A DNA stretch of 64,000 nt from Pseudomonadota bacterium (GTDB lineage Bacteria; Pseudomonadota; Alphaproteobacteria; Reyranellales; Reyranellaceae): the NCBI GenBank assembly GCA_023386865.1, contig JAEWIV010000191.1, positions 1 through 64,000 of the forward strand, read 5' to 3'. A program made the translations under genes and the position numbers. Below the pieces are notes generated by a model. That model made no database searches. It was not told where the DNA came from and worked only from the letters and a program-made list of their open reading frames with translations. Every line of letters starts with the position of its first letter. The stretch's first letter is position 1. Positions 19,273 to 28,075 of the stretch are shown in pieces.

Positions 19273-19861
19273 CGGCCTGGGTGCGCGAGCGCACCCCGAG
19301 CTTGCGCAGGATAACCGTGACGTGCGCCTTCACCGTCGCCTCGCCGACACCGAGCTTGTGGGCGATCTGCTTGTTCTGGTCGCCCTGGACCATCAACGCC
19401 AGCACGCGCCATTGCTGCGGCGTGAGCTGGCTGGCGCGTTGGGCGAAGGAGTCGACCGACCCGGCTTCGGGTGGCGTGAAGATCTCGCCGGCCAGCACGG
19501 CACGCACGGTGCGCGCGATCTCGTCCAGCGAAGCCGATTTGTCGATATAGGCCGAGGCGCCGAACTCGTAGGCCCGGCGCATGACGGCGGGCTCGCGCGC
19601 CGCGGATACCACGATGATGGGCACCGCCGGGTGCTCCGAGCGCAACAGGGCGAGCCCCGTCAGCCCGTCCATGCCCGGCATGTCGAGATCGAGCAACAGG
19701 GCGTCGATCTCGGGCTGGCGATCCAGCTCGACCTGCACTTCGGCCAGCGTCGCCGCCATGGCAATCTGAGCGCCCGTGAACGCCTGGCCGAGGGCGGAAG
19801 CCAGGGCGTCGCGCACCATCGGGTGATCGTCGGCAATGAGGAACTGCTCGGCGTTCGCCAT
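19235..19861 (-). CDS. CrbR-like response regulator (receiver + LuxR HTH)
   Basis: 208 aa. The receiver (about 5-120) has acidic pocket D11/D12 and phosphoacceptor D58 in LLLDLDMPGMDG. The LuxR/NarL helix-turn-helix is at about 143-200 (LTPQQWRVLALMVQGDQNKQIAHKLGVGEATVKAHVTVILRKL, quoted here only as the span's identity). The ATG at 19861 starts the receiver exactly; the longer upstream frame is antisense-like. It is the probable partner of the hybrid kinase encoded convergently and the last gene of a four-gene minus-strand operon. Expected targets are the symporter operon and acetyl-CoA synthetase; the latter is not in the window. Confidence 0.9.
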   Translation of the reverse strand: MANAEQFLIADDHPMVRDALASALGQAFTGAQIAMAATLAEVQVELDRQPEIDALLLDLDMPGMDGLTGLALLRSEHPAVPIIVVSAAREPAVMRRAYEFGASAYIDKSASLDEIARTVRAVLAGEIFTPPEAGSVDSFAQRASQLTPQQWRVLALMVQGDQNKQIAHKLGVGEATVKAHVTVILRKLGVRSRTQAVIEARGLALPPG

Positions 19862-19893
19862 TCCGGGAAATTGAGCCCCCCGCGCCGCACCGG

Positions 19894-21354
19894 TCAAGGC
19901 GCCTGCCCGGGCACGCGGGCCGTGAGGGCGCCACGGACGGCCTCCGGCGCCGTCGCGACCGTCTCGAGCGCGCGACGCAGCTCGCGGAGCGCGGGCCGCT
20001 TCAGGCGCCGCAGATCCACGCGGTTGCCGGGCAGGCCGCCCTGCTCCAGATCGGCGATCTGCTGGGCGAGGATGGCCGCCACGACGGCTGCCCGTGCGGC
20101 GACCAGCTCGGTCACGCTGTCGGGCGGCAGTGCTCCCTTGTCGGCCGCCTCGCGCAGTCGGGCGTCGGTGCTGGTGGCCTGCGAACGCCAGGCGAGCGCG
20201 ATGGCCCGCGCGGCCGTGACGACCGGGAACAAGCCGTAGCGCTTGAGGTCGATACGGCCCTTTGTCGTGCGCAGCCGCCCGAGGAGGTCGAAGGCGCTGC
20301 CGACGTTTTCGCCGGCGTGAGCCATCAGCCGCAGGAAGACCGGCGAGCCGGAAGCGGCATCGGTGGCATGCAGGCGCAGCGCATCCGCCAGATCGCGGTC
20401 GCCGATGACCGGCACGAAGTCGTAGAAGATGTCGACATTCATCAGTGCTTCCGGCCGCGGGTGCGCGACCCACGAGTCGATGGTGTCGCGCCACGAGGAG
20501 AGCGCGCGGCAGAAGGCAGGGCGTCCTGCCATCACGCCGCCGGTGCAGAGCGGGATGCCCGCGGCGTCGAGCAAAGCGTTCAGGCGCTCGCCGAAGACGA
20601 GAAACCAGGCGGTGTCGCGATCATCGCCGCCATGCACCAGGGCGTTGTCCTGATCGGCGGCCAGTAGCGATTCGCCGCGTCCCGCCGAGCCCAGCGCGAG
20701 CAGGCACCAGCGCGCCGGTGCGTCGCCGCGTCCCTCCTGCCGCATCGCTGCAAGCGCCAGCTCGGCCGCCCGTCGCGTGATATCGCAAACGATGGCGGCG
20801 ATGACGGCGCAGACCTGGGTCGGCGCCGCGTCCTCGGCTCGCAATGCCGCCGCCAGCGTAGGCAGCTTGTCGTGGGCGGCTCGAAGCGCGACGGCATCCG
20901 GCGCCAGCTCGATGTCGTCCCCCAGGGTCAGGGCGAGGTTGGCCCGCTGCCTGAGCAATGCGCCGGCGGTCAGCATGCCGACCGGCCGCCCCGAGCCGTC
21001 GATCACCGGCAGGTGCCGCACACCGAGCCGGGCCATGCGTGCGAGGGCGCGGTAGACCAGCGCGTCGGCCGGGATGGCCTGGACGGGGCGGCTCGTCGCT
21101 TCGCCGAGCGGGACGTCGAGACGGTCGCGACCCGCGGCAATCAGGCGAAGGACATCCCGTTCCGTGAGGATGCCCTGGAGGCGGCCAGCCTCATCAAGAA
21201 CGATGATCGAGCTGATGTCCCGTTCGCTCATCGCGCGGGCCGCTTCGGCGACCGTCGCCTGCGCCGGCAGCGATACCACCGGGGAAGCCATCAACTCCGA
21301 CACCCGGTGGCGATACGGAAAGCTGTCGAGCCGTTCCAGCGGGGCGGTCTGCAT
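19894..21354 (-). CDS. CBS-pair protein with DUF294 nucleotidyltransferase-like domain
   Basis: 486 aa. Two CBS motifs occupy about residues 15-135 (VSELMASPVVSLPAQATVAEAA; GRPVGMLTAGALL), a module that usually binds adenosine nucleotides. A DUF294 domain with the nucleotidyltransferase-like loop LGSAGRGESLLAADQDNAL follows, then the DUF294 C-terminal helical domain. In many proteobacteria this gene travels with DUF4212/symporter pairs and the SSS-kinase, as here. Likely role: energy- or nucleotide-linked regulation of acetate uptake or signalling; this is inference. It starts 3 bases after the exonuclease stop. Confidence 0.87.
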   Translation of the reverse strand: MQTAPLERLDSFPYRHRVSELMASPVVSLPAQATVAEAARAMSERDISSIIVLDEAGRLQGILTERDVLRLIAAGRDRLDVPLGEATSRPVQAIPADALVYRALARMARLGVRHLPVIDGSGRPVGMLTAGALLRQRANLALTLGDDIELAPDAVALRAAHDKLPTLAAALRAEDAAPTQVCAVIAAIVCDITRRAAELALAAMRQEGRGDAPARWCLLALGSAGRGESLLAADQDNALVHGGDDRDTAWFLVFGERLNALLDAAGIPLCTGGVMAGRPAFCRALSSWRDTIDSWVAHPRPEALMNVDIFYDFVPVIGDRDLADALRLHATDAASGSPVFLRLMAHAGENVGSAFDLLGRLRTTKGRIDLKRYGLFPVVTAARAIALAWRSQATSTDARLREAADKGALPPDSVTELVAARAAVVAAILAQQIADLEQGGLPGNRVDLRRLKRPALRELRRALETVATAPEAVRGALTARVPGQAP

Positions 21355-21357
21355 CGA

Positions 21358-22017
21358 TCAGCGTCCCGGCAGACGCTGGGCGGCAACGGCGCCTCCGAAG
21401 GTGCCGCGACCTTGGCCGCGCAGGCGACGTGCCAGCGCGACGAACAGATCGGCGGTCATCGTGGCATCGCCCAGAGCGGTGTGGCGCTGGCCCCTGCTCT
21501 CGATGCCGAGCCGCGGCAGGACGTCTGCGAGATCGAGCCGGGCCGTGGCCAGTCCCATGCCGGCAAGCATCGCGGCCGTATCCAGGCAGGCCGGTTCCTG
21601 CCAGGCCAAGCCGGCACGGCGCGCTTCGGCCGCAAGCATGCCGAGGTCGAATGCCACGTGATGGCCGACCACGACCCGGCCGTCGAGCACATCGGCGATC
21701 TCCTCCCAGACGTCGGCGATGGTCGGCGCGCCGGCTACTTTTGCCGCATCGATGCCGTGAACCGAAGTGGCCTGCGGCGGGATCGCCACGCGGGGGTCGA
21801 TCACGATATCGAGCCGTGGCCGCCCGACCACCAGGCCGGGGTCGATCGCGACGGCGGCCAGCGACACGATGCGATCGCGGCGCTGATCGAGCCCCGTCGT
21901 CTCGCAGTCGATGACGACCATCGGCAGCCGCTCGAGCGGGGCATGGCCGGGGACGAGAAGCCTGCGTCGCGGCTGCGCCGACGCCAGGAAGCGATCGAAG
22001 ATGTCGGCGATCGTCAT
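21358..22017 (-). CDS. DnaQ-like 3'-5' exonuclease domain protein
   Basis: 219 aa. DEDDh exonuclease motifs are all visible: ExoI VVIDCETTG (D37, E39), ExoII VGHHVAFDLGML (D in AFD) and ExoIII HTALGDATMTADLF (H and D). Proteins of this kind are PolC/DnaQ epsilon relatives. Here the gene sits in an operon with a CBS-DUF294 protein and a response regulator rather than with replication genes. Its start overlaps the upstream gene's stop (ATGA). A signalling-nucleotide or RNA substrate is possible; nothing in sequence decides. Confidence 0.88.
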   Translation of the reverse strand: MTIADIFDRFLASAQPRRRLLVPGHAPLERLPMVVIDCETTGLDQRRDRIVSLAAVAIDPGLVVGRPRLDIVIDPRVAIPPQATSVHGIDAAKVAGAPTIADVWEEIADVLDGRVVVGHHVAFDLGMLAAEARRAGLAWQEPACLDTAAMLAGMGLATARLDLADVLPRLGIESRGQRHTALGDATMTADLFVALARRLRGQGRGTFGGAVAAQRLPGR

Positions 22018-22613
22018 GCCGCCGCGCCGACCAGCGCCAAGCGGAGCGCCGGAACATCGAGCCGGCGCGGCAGGCGATCCTGGAAGGAGATCAGGCCGAA
22101 CGTGATCGCCGCGGCGAGCACGGCGCGTTCCTCGTCGACGTTCTTGGAATGGGCCGGCGCCGTCTCGTGGATCATGGCTCCGGTTCGCTGCCCCATGGCG
22201 GTGAGATCGGGTCTGCGCTCGCCGGGCTGGGCGCCGAATCGCGCCAGCAGCGCGGCATGGCGGTCCATCCAACCGTCGTCTCGATGCGCAGGAACGGGGT
22301 ATTCGCCCAGCACGTCGACATAAAGACGCAGCAACTGGGGATCCAGAGCCGGGCCGCCGGCGATTTCAGCGCGCACGATCATCGTCATGTCGGCCGCGAT
22401 GTCGGCAAATGCTTCCCAGCGGCAGACCGCAAACGCCTCGTTGAATTTTGCATCGCCGAACGCGGCCTGGCCGTACCAGGCCAGGGTGTTCCGCGTGAAC
22501 TCGTACGTCGAACGCTGGGCCACGTACGAGGCCTCGCCGCTCACGAAACGACGCAGCTGATCGCGGGTGCGCAGCCGAGAAGGAAATACATACTCCCTGA
22601 ACCTATCGAGCAT
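22014..22613 (-). CDS. Unknown protein heading the exonuclease/CBS/regulator operon
   Basis: 199 aa, soluble, no signal peptide and no motif I recognise. Start set by AGGGA before the ATG at 22613; the frame runs further upstream without ribosome site. It begins LDRFREYVFPSRLRTRDQLRRF and contains a helical middle with several W/Y residues (TRNTLAWYGQAAFGDAKF). It is the first gene of a tight four-gene operon (ATGA with the exonuclease) and is divergent from the symporter operon, so it probably belongs functionally to acetate uptake control. Confidence 0.75.
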   Translation of the reverse strand: MLDRFREYVFPSRLRTRDQLRRFVSGEASYVAQRSTYEFTRNTLAWYGQAAFGDAKFNEAFAVCRWEAFADIAADMTMIVRAEIAGGPALDPQLLRLYVDVLGEYPVPAHRDDGWMDRHAALLARFGAQPGERRPDLTAMGQRTGAMIHETAPAHSKNVDEERAVLAAAITFGLISFQDRLPRRLDVPALRLALVGAAA

Positions 22614-22852
22614 GGTCCCTTTCCCGATCCACGACTTGTGAACAGTGTATTCGACTAAAGTAGGGGGTGGCGAACATTGTGGCCGATTCACCAAGCCTGT
22701 AATCTGCAGGCCGTCTGAGTCAATGAACGGTAAAGAAAACAAGGGCGCCCGCGAGAACGGGCGGTGGGGAGAAAGCGCTTCCGGGCATCCTCCGGGGACT
22801 CATCGCACCGCGGCTCGTGCACGGCGCCTCCGTAACACCTGGAGGACGAAGC
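22614..22852. promoter_or_regulatory. Divergent control region of the symporter and CBS/regulator operons
   Basis: 239 bases with no gene. It must hold both divergent promoters. Visible items are a short symmetric word ACTAAAGT at 22654-22661, 41 bases before the minus-strand start, and a 6-bp GC stem (22746-22751 with 22758-22763). Either could be a CrbR-type site or a leader hairpin; I cannot choose from sequence alone. Confidence 0.45.
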
Positions 22853-23122
22853 ATGGCGGAAGTGAAGTTGTCAGGCGAGCAACAGGCCGCCTACTGGCAC
22901 AGGACGAGAAGCCTGATGATCACCATTCTGATCGTCTGGTTCATCTTCAGTTTCGCCATTCATTTTTTCGCGCCGCAGTTGAACGGCATCCGCATCCTGG
23001 GCTTTCCGCTCGGCTACTACATGGCGGCACAGGGCTCCCTGATCGCCTTCGTGGCGATGTGCATCTGGAACGCCAGATCGCAGGACAGGATCGACCGCGA
23101 ATTCGGCGTCCAGGACGAGTGA
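22853..23122 (+). CDS. DUF4212 small subunit of an acetate-type Na+ symporter
   Basis: 89 aa with two membrane segments (MITILIVWFIFSFAIHFFA; GYYMAAQGSLIAFVAMCIW) between charged ends. This is the DUF4212 family, which almost always precedes a VC_2705-type sodium/solute symporter, as it does here with a 19-base gap. It probably acts as an accessory subunit. GGAGG lies before the ATG at 22853; a longer in-frame start has no such site. Confidence 0.92.
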   Translation: MAEVKLSGEQQAAYWHRTRSLMITILIVWFIFSFAIHFFAPQLNGIRILGFPLGYYMAAQGSLIAFVAMCIWNARSQDRIDREFGVQDE

Positions 23123-23141
23123 CGGCGAGGGGAGAACGACC

Positions 23142-25031
23142 ATGGCTGCAATGCAGGGCGGGTTCCTCGCCAACCTCGGGCGGGTTTACGCCATCTACAC
23201 CGGAGCCTTCATCGGCTTCACCATCGTCATCGGCATCCTGGAATTGCTGGGCGTGCCAAACCGCATCCTCGGCTACCTTTTCATCTTCCTGACGCTCGGC
23301 GTCTACGCGCTGATCGGCTGGCTGGCGCGCACCGCCGAGGTCAGCGAGTACTATGTCGCCGGACGCGTCGTCCCGGCCTTCTACAACGGCATGGCGACCG
23401 GCGCCGACTGGATGAGCGCCGCTTCGTTCATCGGCATGGCCGGCTCGCTATACTTCGGCGGCTACGGCGGCCTCGCCTTCGTGCTGGGCTGGACCGGCGG
23501 CTACGTGCTGGTGGCCATCCTGATGGCGCCGTACCTGCGCAAGTTCGGCCAGTTCACGGTCCCCGACTTCTTCGGCGCCCGTTATGGCGGCAACACGGCG
23601 CGGGCGCTCGCCGTGATCGTGCTGATCACCGCCTCCTTCACCTACGTGGTGGCGCAGATCGTCGGCGTCGGCATCATCACGGCGCGCTTCCTCAATATCG
23701 GCTTCGAGGTCGCCTGCTTCGTCGGCCTGGTCGGCATCCTGCTGTGCTCGATGCTGGGCGGCATGAAGGCCGTCACCTGGACCCAGGTGGCGCAGTACAT
23801 CATCCTGATCATCGCCTACCTGATCCCCGTGGTCGTGCTGTCGGCCAAGGTGACCGGCGTGCCGATCCCGCAGATCATGTACGGGCAGGCGCTCGAGAAG
23901 ATCGAGGCCTTCGAAAAGACCTTCGGCGTCGCCCAGCCCTATACGTCGGCCTTCACCGACGCGCAGGGCAAGTACAGCCCGACGGCGATGTGGAACTTCT
24001 TCGCGCTGATCCTCTGCCTGATGGTCGGCACGGCGTCGCTGCCGCACATTCTGATGCGCTACTTCACCACGCCGTCGGTCAAGCAGGCGCGCGATTCGGT
24101 GGCGTGGTCGCTGTTCTTCATCTTCCTGCTCTACTTCACGGCGCCGGCCTATGCGGCCTTCGCCAAGCTGGAAGTCTACCAGAACGTGATCGGCCAACCG
24201 ATCGCCAAGCTGCCGGCATGGGTCGCCTCCTGGGGCAGCATCGGCCTGGTCGGCGCCTGCGACGCCGCCAACGCCGCCGCCAACTTCGCGCTCTGCAAGG
24301 GGGTCGCCGGCAACGGCGACGGCGTTTTGCAGCTCGCCGAGTTCCGGCTGCACACCGACGCCGTCGTGCTGGCAACGCCGGAGATCGCCGGCCTTCCGTA
24401 CGTCATCTCCGGCCTGGTCGCCGCCGGCGGCCTGGCCGCCGCGTTGTCGACCGCGGATGGGCTCCTGCTGGCGATCGCCAACGCGCTCAGCCACGACATC
24501 TACTACAAGATGATCGACCCCAACGCCGACACCAAGCGGCGCCTCGTCATCAGCCGAGTGTTGCTCGGCCTGGTGGCCCTGGTTGCGGCCTATGTCGCGG
24601 GCACGTTGGGCGCCGACATCCTGTTCCTGGTGTCGTGGGCCTTCTCCATCGCCGCCGCCGGCCTGTTCGCGGGCCTGGTGCTCGGCATCTGGTGGAAGCG
24701 GGCCGGCAATGCCGCCGGCATCTGGGGCATCGTCGTCGGTTTCGGCCTGTGCATGTTCTTCCTGATCGCGACCGAATTCTACGGGCCGTGGGTCAAGGCG
24801 AACCTGAGCTGGCTGGGCGATATCAACATCGTCAAGATCCGCGGCCGCGATGTCGCCTATATCTGGGGCATCAACAACATCTCGGTCGGCATCTTCGGCA
24901 TCCCGGCGGCGTTCATCGCCATGATCGTCGCCGGCTGGCTGGGCAGGCCGGCCTCCCTGACCATGCAGGACTTCATCGACTCGATCCGCATTCCCAGCGG
25001 ATCGGTGCGGAACGTCGAGGCAGCGCATTGA
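23142..25031 (+). CDS. Sodium:solute symporter, VC_2705 subfamily (probable acetate/monocarboxylate permease)
   Basis: 629 aa, about 13-14 membrane segments, SSS (SLC5) family. The core motifs ATGADWMSAASFIGMAGSLYFGGYGG and the TM8-like ADGLLLAIANALSHDIYYK are characteristic. A hydrophilic insertion (about 370-410, CDAANAAANFALCKGVAGNGDG) resembles a D-x-N-x-D-G calcium-like loop. Relatives next to DUF4212 proteins move acetate and other short carboxylates. The neighbouring CrbS/CrbR-like pair and CBS-DUF294 gene support this. Expression is probably under the CrbR-like regulator. Confidence 0.92.
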   Translation: MAAMQGGFLANLGRVYAIYTGAFIGFTIVIGILELLGVPNRILGYLFIFLTLGVYALIGWLARTAEVSEYYVAGRVVPAFYNGMATGADWMSAASFIGMAGSLYFGGYGGLAFVLGWTGGYVLVAILMAPYLRKFGQFTVPDFFGARYGGNTARALAVIVLITASFTYVVAQIVGVGIITARFLNIGFEVACFVGLVGILLCSMLGGMKAVTWTQVAQYIILIIAYLIPVVVLSAKVTGVPIPQIMYGQALEKIEAFEKTFGVAQPYTSAFTDAQGKYSPTAMWNFFALILCLMVGTASLPHILMRYFTTPSVKQARDSVAWSLFFIFLLYFTAPAYAAFAKLEVYQNVIGQPIAKLPAWVASWGSIGLVGACDAANAAANFALCKGVAGNGDGVLQLAEFRLHTDAVVLATPEIAGLPYVISGLVAAGGLAAALSTADGLLLAIANALSHDIYYKMIDPNADTKRRLVISRVLLGLVALVAAYVAGTLGADILFLVSWAFSIAAAGLFAGLVLGIWWKRAGNAAGIWGIVVGFGLCMFFLIATEFYGPWVKANLSWLGDINIVKIRGRDVAYIWGINNISVGIFGIPAAFIAMIVAGWLGRPASLTMQDFIDSIRIPSGSVRNVEAAH

Positions 25032-25056
25032 TCGCCCGGCGGGGCTGATCTAGGGG

Positions 25057-25089
25057 AGGGCGGGGCCCGCGGTCCCGCCCTCTTCGTTT
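25057..25089 (+). terminator. Intrinsic terminator after the symporter gene
   Basis: An 8-bp perfect GC stem (AGGGCGGG/CCCGCCCT) with a short loop is followed by TCTTCGTTT. It lies between the symporter stop and the next start, so it likely ends the symporter transcript. The T-run is interrupted, so read-through is possible. Confidence 0.65.
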
Positions 25090-25093
25090 GAGC

Positions 25094-25411
25094 ATGGCAC
25101 AGCCTGATTTCTTCTGGGGTTACCTGCCCTTCTGGATCGTGAACTACGCACTGTCGCTCGTTGCGTGGGCATGCGTCGGGCGATGGGTGCTGTCGTTCTT
25201 CATGCCCAGCATGCAGCCGCAGAACTACATCTGGCGGTCCTTCGTGTGGCTGACGGAGTGGGCGTTGCAGACGGTGCGCTTCCTCACGCCTTCGTCGATC
25301 GGCGCGCGCTGGATGCCGCTGGCCGCCGCCTTCTGGATCTTCTGGCTGCGTACCGGTTTCTATTTCCTGATGGCCGGGGCCGGCTGGACGCCGCGGCTCA
25401 CCGGAACCTGA
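25094..25411 (+). CDS. Small membrane protein, YggT-like
   Basis: 105 aa with two or three hydrophobic segments (LPFWIVNYALSLVAWACVGRWVL; WMPLAAAFWIFWLRTGFYFLMAG). The pattern of a membrane hairpin with an intervening amphipathic FVWLTEWALQTVRFLTP recalls YggT proteins, but I am not sure of the family. It is the first of three closely spaced small membrane genes (gaps of 1 and 9 bases). A TTG two codons upstream is the alternative start. Function unknown. Confidence 0.7.
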   Translation: MAQPDFFWGYLPFWIVNYALSLVAWACVGRWVLSFFMPSMQPQNYIWRSFVWLTEWALQTVRFLTPSSIGARWMPLAAAFWIFWLRTGFYFLMAGAGWTPRLTGT

Positions 25412-25412
25412 G

Positions 25413-25739
25413 ATGCGCCTGCAGCTTTTCGCTCTGGTGCTCGCCATCGCCGCGTTCAACGGCATCTTTTCTCCGCTGGTCCACCTCGTCGCGGCATACG
25501 GCTTCGTCTGGGCGCCGCCTTGGCTGTCGACCGATCCCAGCATCACCTTCTATTTCTCCAGCCTGATCCTGGCGACCACGACCCTGCTTGTCTCCGGCAT
25601 CCCGTCCGCCCTGCTGGAGCAGGCCGTCCCGGCATCGCGCGCGGCGGCCGGACCCAACCTCGTGTGGGTGCTGATCGCGTTGGTGCTGAGCTTTCCCGCC
25701 GTGGTGCGGCTCTTGCTCATCTCGGGGGCGGCGCAATAG
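25413..25739 (+). CDS. Small membrane protein, unknown
   Basis: 108 aa with three hydrophobic segments (LFALVLAIAAFNGIFSPLVHL; FYFSSLILATTTLLVSGIPSALL; LVWVLIALVLSFPAVVRLLLI). No family recognised. It starts one base after the preceding stop and probably is translated from the same message. Confidence 0.7.
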   Translation: MRLQLFALVLAIAAFNGIFSPLVHLVAAYGFVWAPPWLSTDPSITFYFSSLILATTTLLVSGIPSALLEQAVPASRAAAGPNLVWVLIALVLSFPAVVRLLLISGAAQ

Positions 25740-25748
25740 GGTCCACTC

Positions 25749-26114
25749 ATGGACCGGGTGGAATTCCTCGCCGATTTCGTCGTCAAGCGCGGCTGCGCCT
25801 TCGCGCTGCTGGCCATCGGCACGGTGATGCTGGGTCTCTCCTATGATCTCGTCCTGTGCTTGAAATCGGGCGCCATTCTCGAGGCCCTGCACGGGTCGGT
25901 GCTCGGCGTGTTCGCCTACAATGCGCCGCGCTGGAACCACCGCTCGACTGAGCTGTGGACCCTGTTGAACAAGGGCGCCGATCTGCCGCCGGACTATCCG
26001 CCCGAGTTGCTGCTCGAAGTGCTGCGCAAGACCTACACTCGCTATGCAGAGTACAGCGCGGCCATAGCATTGGCGCTCAGCGTCGCCGCGCTGGCGGTCT
26101 GGATCGTCCGCTGA
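25749..26114 (+). CDS. Small membrane protein, unknown
   Basis: 121 aa with hydrophobic segments at the N terminus (FALLAIGTVMLGLSYDLVLCL) and C terminus (AIALALSVAALAVWIV), separated by a polar loop containing YNAPRWNHRSTELW. No family recognised. Third gene of the small membrane cluster, nine bases after the previous stop. Confidence 0.65.
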   Translation: MDRVEFLADFVVKRGCAFALLAIGTVMLGLSYDLVLCLKSGAILEALHGSVLGVFAYNAPRWNHRSTELWTLLNKGADLPPDYPPELLLEVLRKTYTRYAEYSAAIALALSVAALAVWIVR

Positions 26115-26233
26115 AGCGTTCCTGCGACTTTGGTCGAACGACCTTGGTCCAATTGCACACGCATCGAGCAGAGGCATAAACGGCTCCCAAGTAGATACAC
26201 GCAACGTGTCGTTCAACCTGGGGAGTAACGCGC

Positions 26234-27904
26234 ATGGCAATGGCAGCAACGGCCGGACCCGATACGGCACGGCCAATGACCCGGGAGGAGCGGAAGGTCA
26301 TCATCGCCTCCTCGGTCGGCACCGTCTTCGAATGGTACGACTTCTACCTCGCCGGTTCGCTGGCTGCGAACATCAGCGCCACCTTCTTTTCGGGCGTCAA
26401 CCCGACCGCGGCCTTCATCTTCACCCTGCTGGGCTTCGCCGCGGGCTTCGCTGTCCGCCCCTTCGGCGCGCTGGTTTTCGGCAGCCTGGGGGACCTGATC
26501 GGCCGCAAGTACACCTTTCTCGTGACGATGACCCTGATGGGCATCGCGACCTTCGTCGTCGGCCTGCTGCCCGGCTACGCCTCGATCGGCATCGCCGCTC
26601 CGGTGCTGTTCATCGCCTGCCGCCTGTTGCAGGGCCTGGCGCTGGGTGGCGAGTATGGCGGCGCGGCGACCTACGTCGCCGAGCATGCGCCGCAGCATCG
26701 CCGTGGCTTCTACACCTCGTGGATCCAGACGACGGCGACGGTCGGCCTGTTCCTGTCGCTGCTCGTCATCCTGGTGCTGCGTTTCGCGATGACGCCCGAG
26801 CAGTTCGCGGCCTGGGGCTGGCGCGTGCCGTTCCTGCTGTCGATCATCCTGCTCGGCGTGTCGATCTGGATCCGGCTGCAGCTCGAGGAGTCGCCCGCCT
26901 TCGCCCGCATCAAGGCCGAGGGCAAGAGCTCCAAGACGCCGCTGCGCGAGGCTTTCGGCAAGTGGGAGAACGCCAAGATCGCGGTCTTCGCCCTGCTCGG
27001 CGGCACCGCCGGACAGGCCGTGGTGTGGTACACGGGCCAGTTCTATGCCCTGTTCTTCCTCACCCAGACGCTGAAGCTCGATGCGACGACCTCCAACATC
27101 GTGATCGCCGCGGCGCTCGCGATCGGCACGCCGTTCTTCGTCTTCTTCGGCTGGCTGTCGGACAAGGTCGGTCGCAAGCCGATCATCCTGGCGGGCTGCC
27201 TGCTGGCGGTCGTGACCTACTTCCCGCTGTTCAAGGCGCTCACCAACGCCGTGAACCCGCAGCTCGAGATGGCGCTGGAGAAGTCGCCGGTGACGGTGAT
27301 CGCCGATCCCAACGAGTGCTCGTTCCAGTTCAATCCGACGGGCACGGCGAGCTTCACCACCTCGTGCGACATCGCCAAGTCGTTCCTCGCGCGCAACGCG
27401 GTGAACTACCACAACGAGACCGCGCCGCCGGGCTCGCCGGCGCAGATCAAGATCGGCGACAAGGTCATCACCTCGTTCGACAAGGTCAAGGCCGGCGCCC
27501 AAGGCGCCGCGCAGGAGAAGGCCTTCAACGACCAGGCCACGGCGGCGATCCGCGCCGCCGGCTATCCGGCTGCGGCCGACAAGGCGAAGATGAACATGCC
27601 GATGGTGATCGGCATCCTGACCATCCTCGTGATCTACGTGACGATGGTGTACGGCCCGATTGCGGCCATGCTGGTCGAGCTGTTCCCGACCCGCATCCGC
27701 TATTCCGGCATGTCGCTGCCCTACCACATCGGCAACGGCTGGTTCGGTGGCTTCCTGCCGCCCACCGCCTTCGCCATCGTGGCGGCTACCGGCGACATCT
27801 ACTCCGGCCTCTGGTATCCGATCGTGGTGGCGGCGATGACCTTCATCATCGGCCTGCTGTTCGTGCCCGAGACCAAGGACCGCAACATCTACCAGCACGA
27901 CTGA
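26234..27904 (+). CDS. MFS transporter of the metabolite:H+ symporter (MHS) type with large loop insertion
   Basis: 556 aa, about 110 longer than usual. N-terminal MHS signature SSVGTVFEWYDFYLAGSLAANI, the GxLGDLIGRKYTF loop between TM2 and TM3, and LLQGLALGGEYGGAATYVAEHAP are clear; such carriers import citrate, shikimate, proline betaine or alpha-ketoglutarate. An insertion at about 335-452 between late membrane segments is hydrophilic and carries two cysteines (C362, C378) that could form a disulfide. GGGGAG precedes the start. Substrate unknown. A strong terminator follows. Confidence 0.9.
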   Translation: MAMAATAGPDTARPMTREERKVIIASSVGTVFEWYDFYLAGSLAANISATFFSGVNPTAAFIFTLLGFAAGFAVRPFGALVFGSLGDLIGRKYTFLVTMTLMGIATFVVGLLPGYASIGIAAPVLFIACRLLQGLALGGEYGGAATYVAEHAPQHRRGFYTSWIQTTATVGLFLSLLVILVLRFAMTPEQFAAWGWRVPFLLSIILLGVSIWIRLQLEESPAFARIKAEGKSSKTPLREAFGKWENAKIAVFALLGGTAGQAVVWYTGQFYALFFLTQTLKLDATTSNIVIAAALAIGTPFFVFFGWLSDKVGRKPIILAGCLLAVVTYFPLFKALTNAVNPQLEMALEKSPVTVIADPNECSFQFNPTGTASFTTSCDIAKSFLARNAVNYHNETAPPGSPAQIKIGDKVITSFDKVKAGAQGAAQEKAFNDQATAAIRAAGYPAAADKAKMNMPMVIGILTILVIYVTMVYGPIAAMLVELFPTRIRYSGMSLPYHIGNGWFGGFLPPTAFAIVAATGDIYSGLWYPIVVAAMTFIIGLLFVPETKDRNIYQHD

Positions 27905-27932
27905 CGATTCGGTCGTCCCGACGTGCCTCGAG

Positions 27933-27966
27933 CCGGCGGTCCGCAAGGGCCGCCGGTTTCTTTTTG
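27933..27966 (+). terminator. Intrinsic terminator after the MHS transporter
   Basis: Seven-base GC stem CCGGCGG/CCGCCGG with loop TCCGCAAGGG, followed directly by TTTCTTTTT. A textbook rho-independent terminator. Confidence 0.88.
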
Positions 27967-27988
27967 TCGATATCCCGCTCCACCAAGC

Positions 27989-28059
27989 TTGTCATCGCGA
28001 ACGAAGCGAGGGACGTTTCGGGCCACACGAGAGGTCCCGCGGCCGCGGGGCGACGACAA
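27989..28059. repeat. Palindromic intergenic repeat
   Basis: Ends TTGTCATCGCG and GCGACGACAA are imperfect reverse complements; inside, GGGAC and GGTCCC also pair. The word GTCATCGCGAACGAAGCG recalls a widespread alphaproteobacterial repeat. It lies in the leader of the pyrophosphatase gene, 17 bases before its start. Confidence 0.6.
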
Positions 28060-28075
28060 TTCGCAAGGACCCGCC

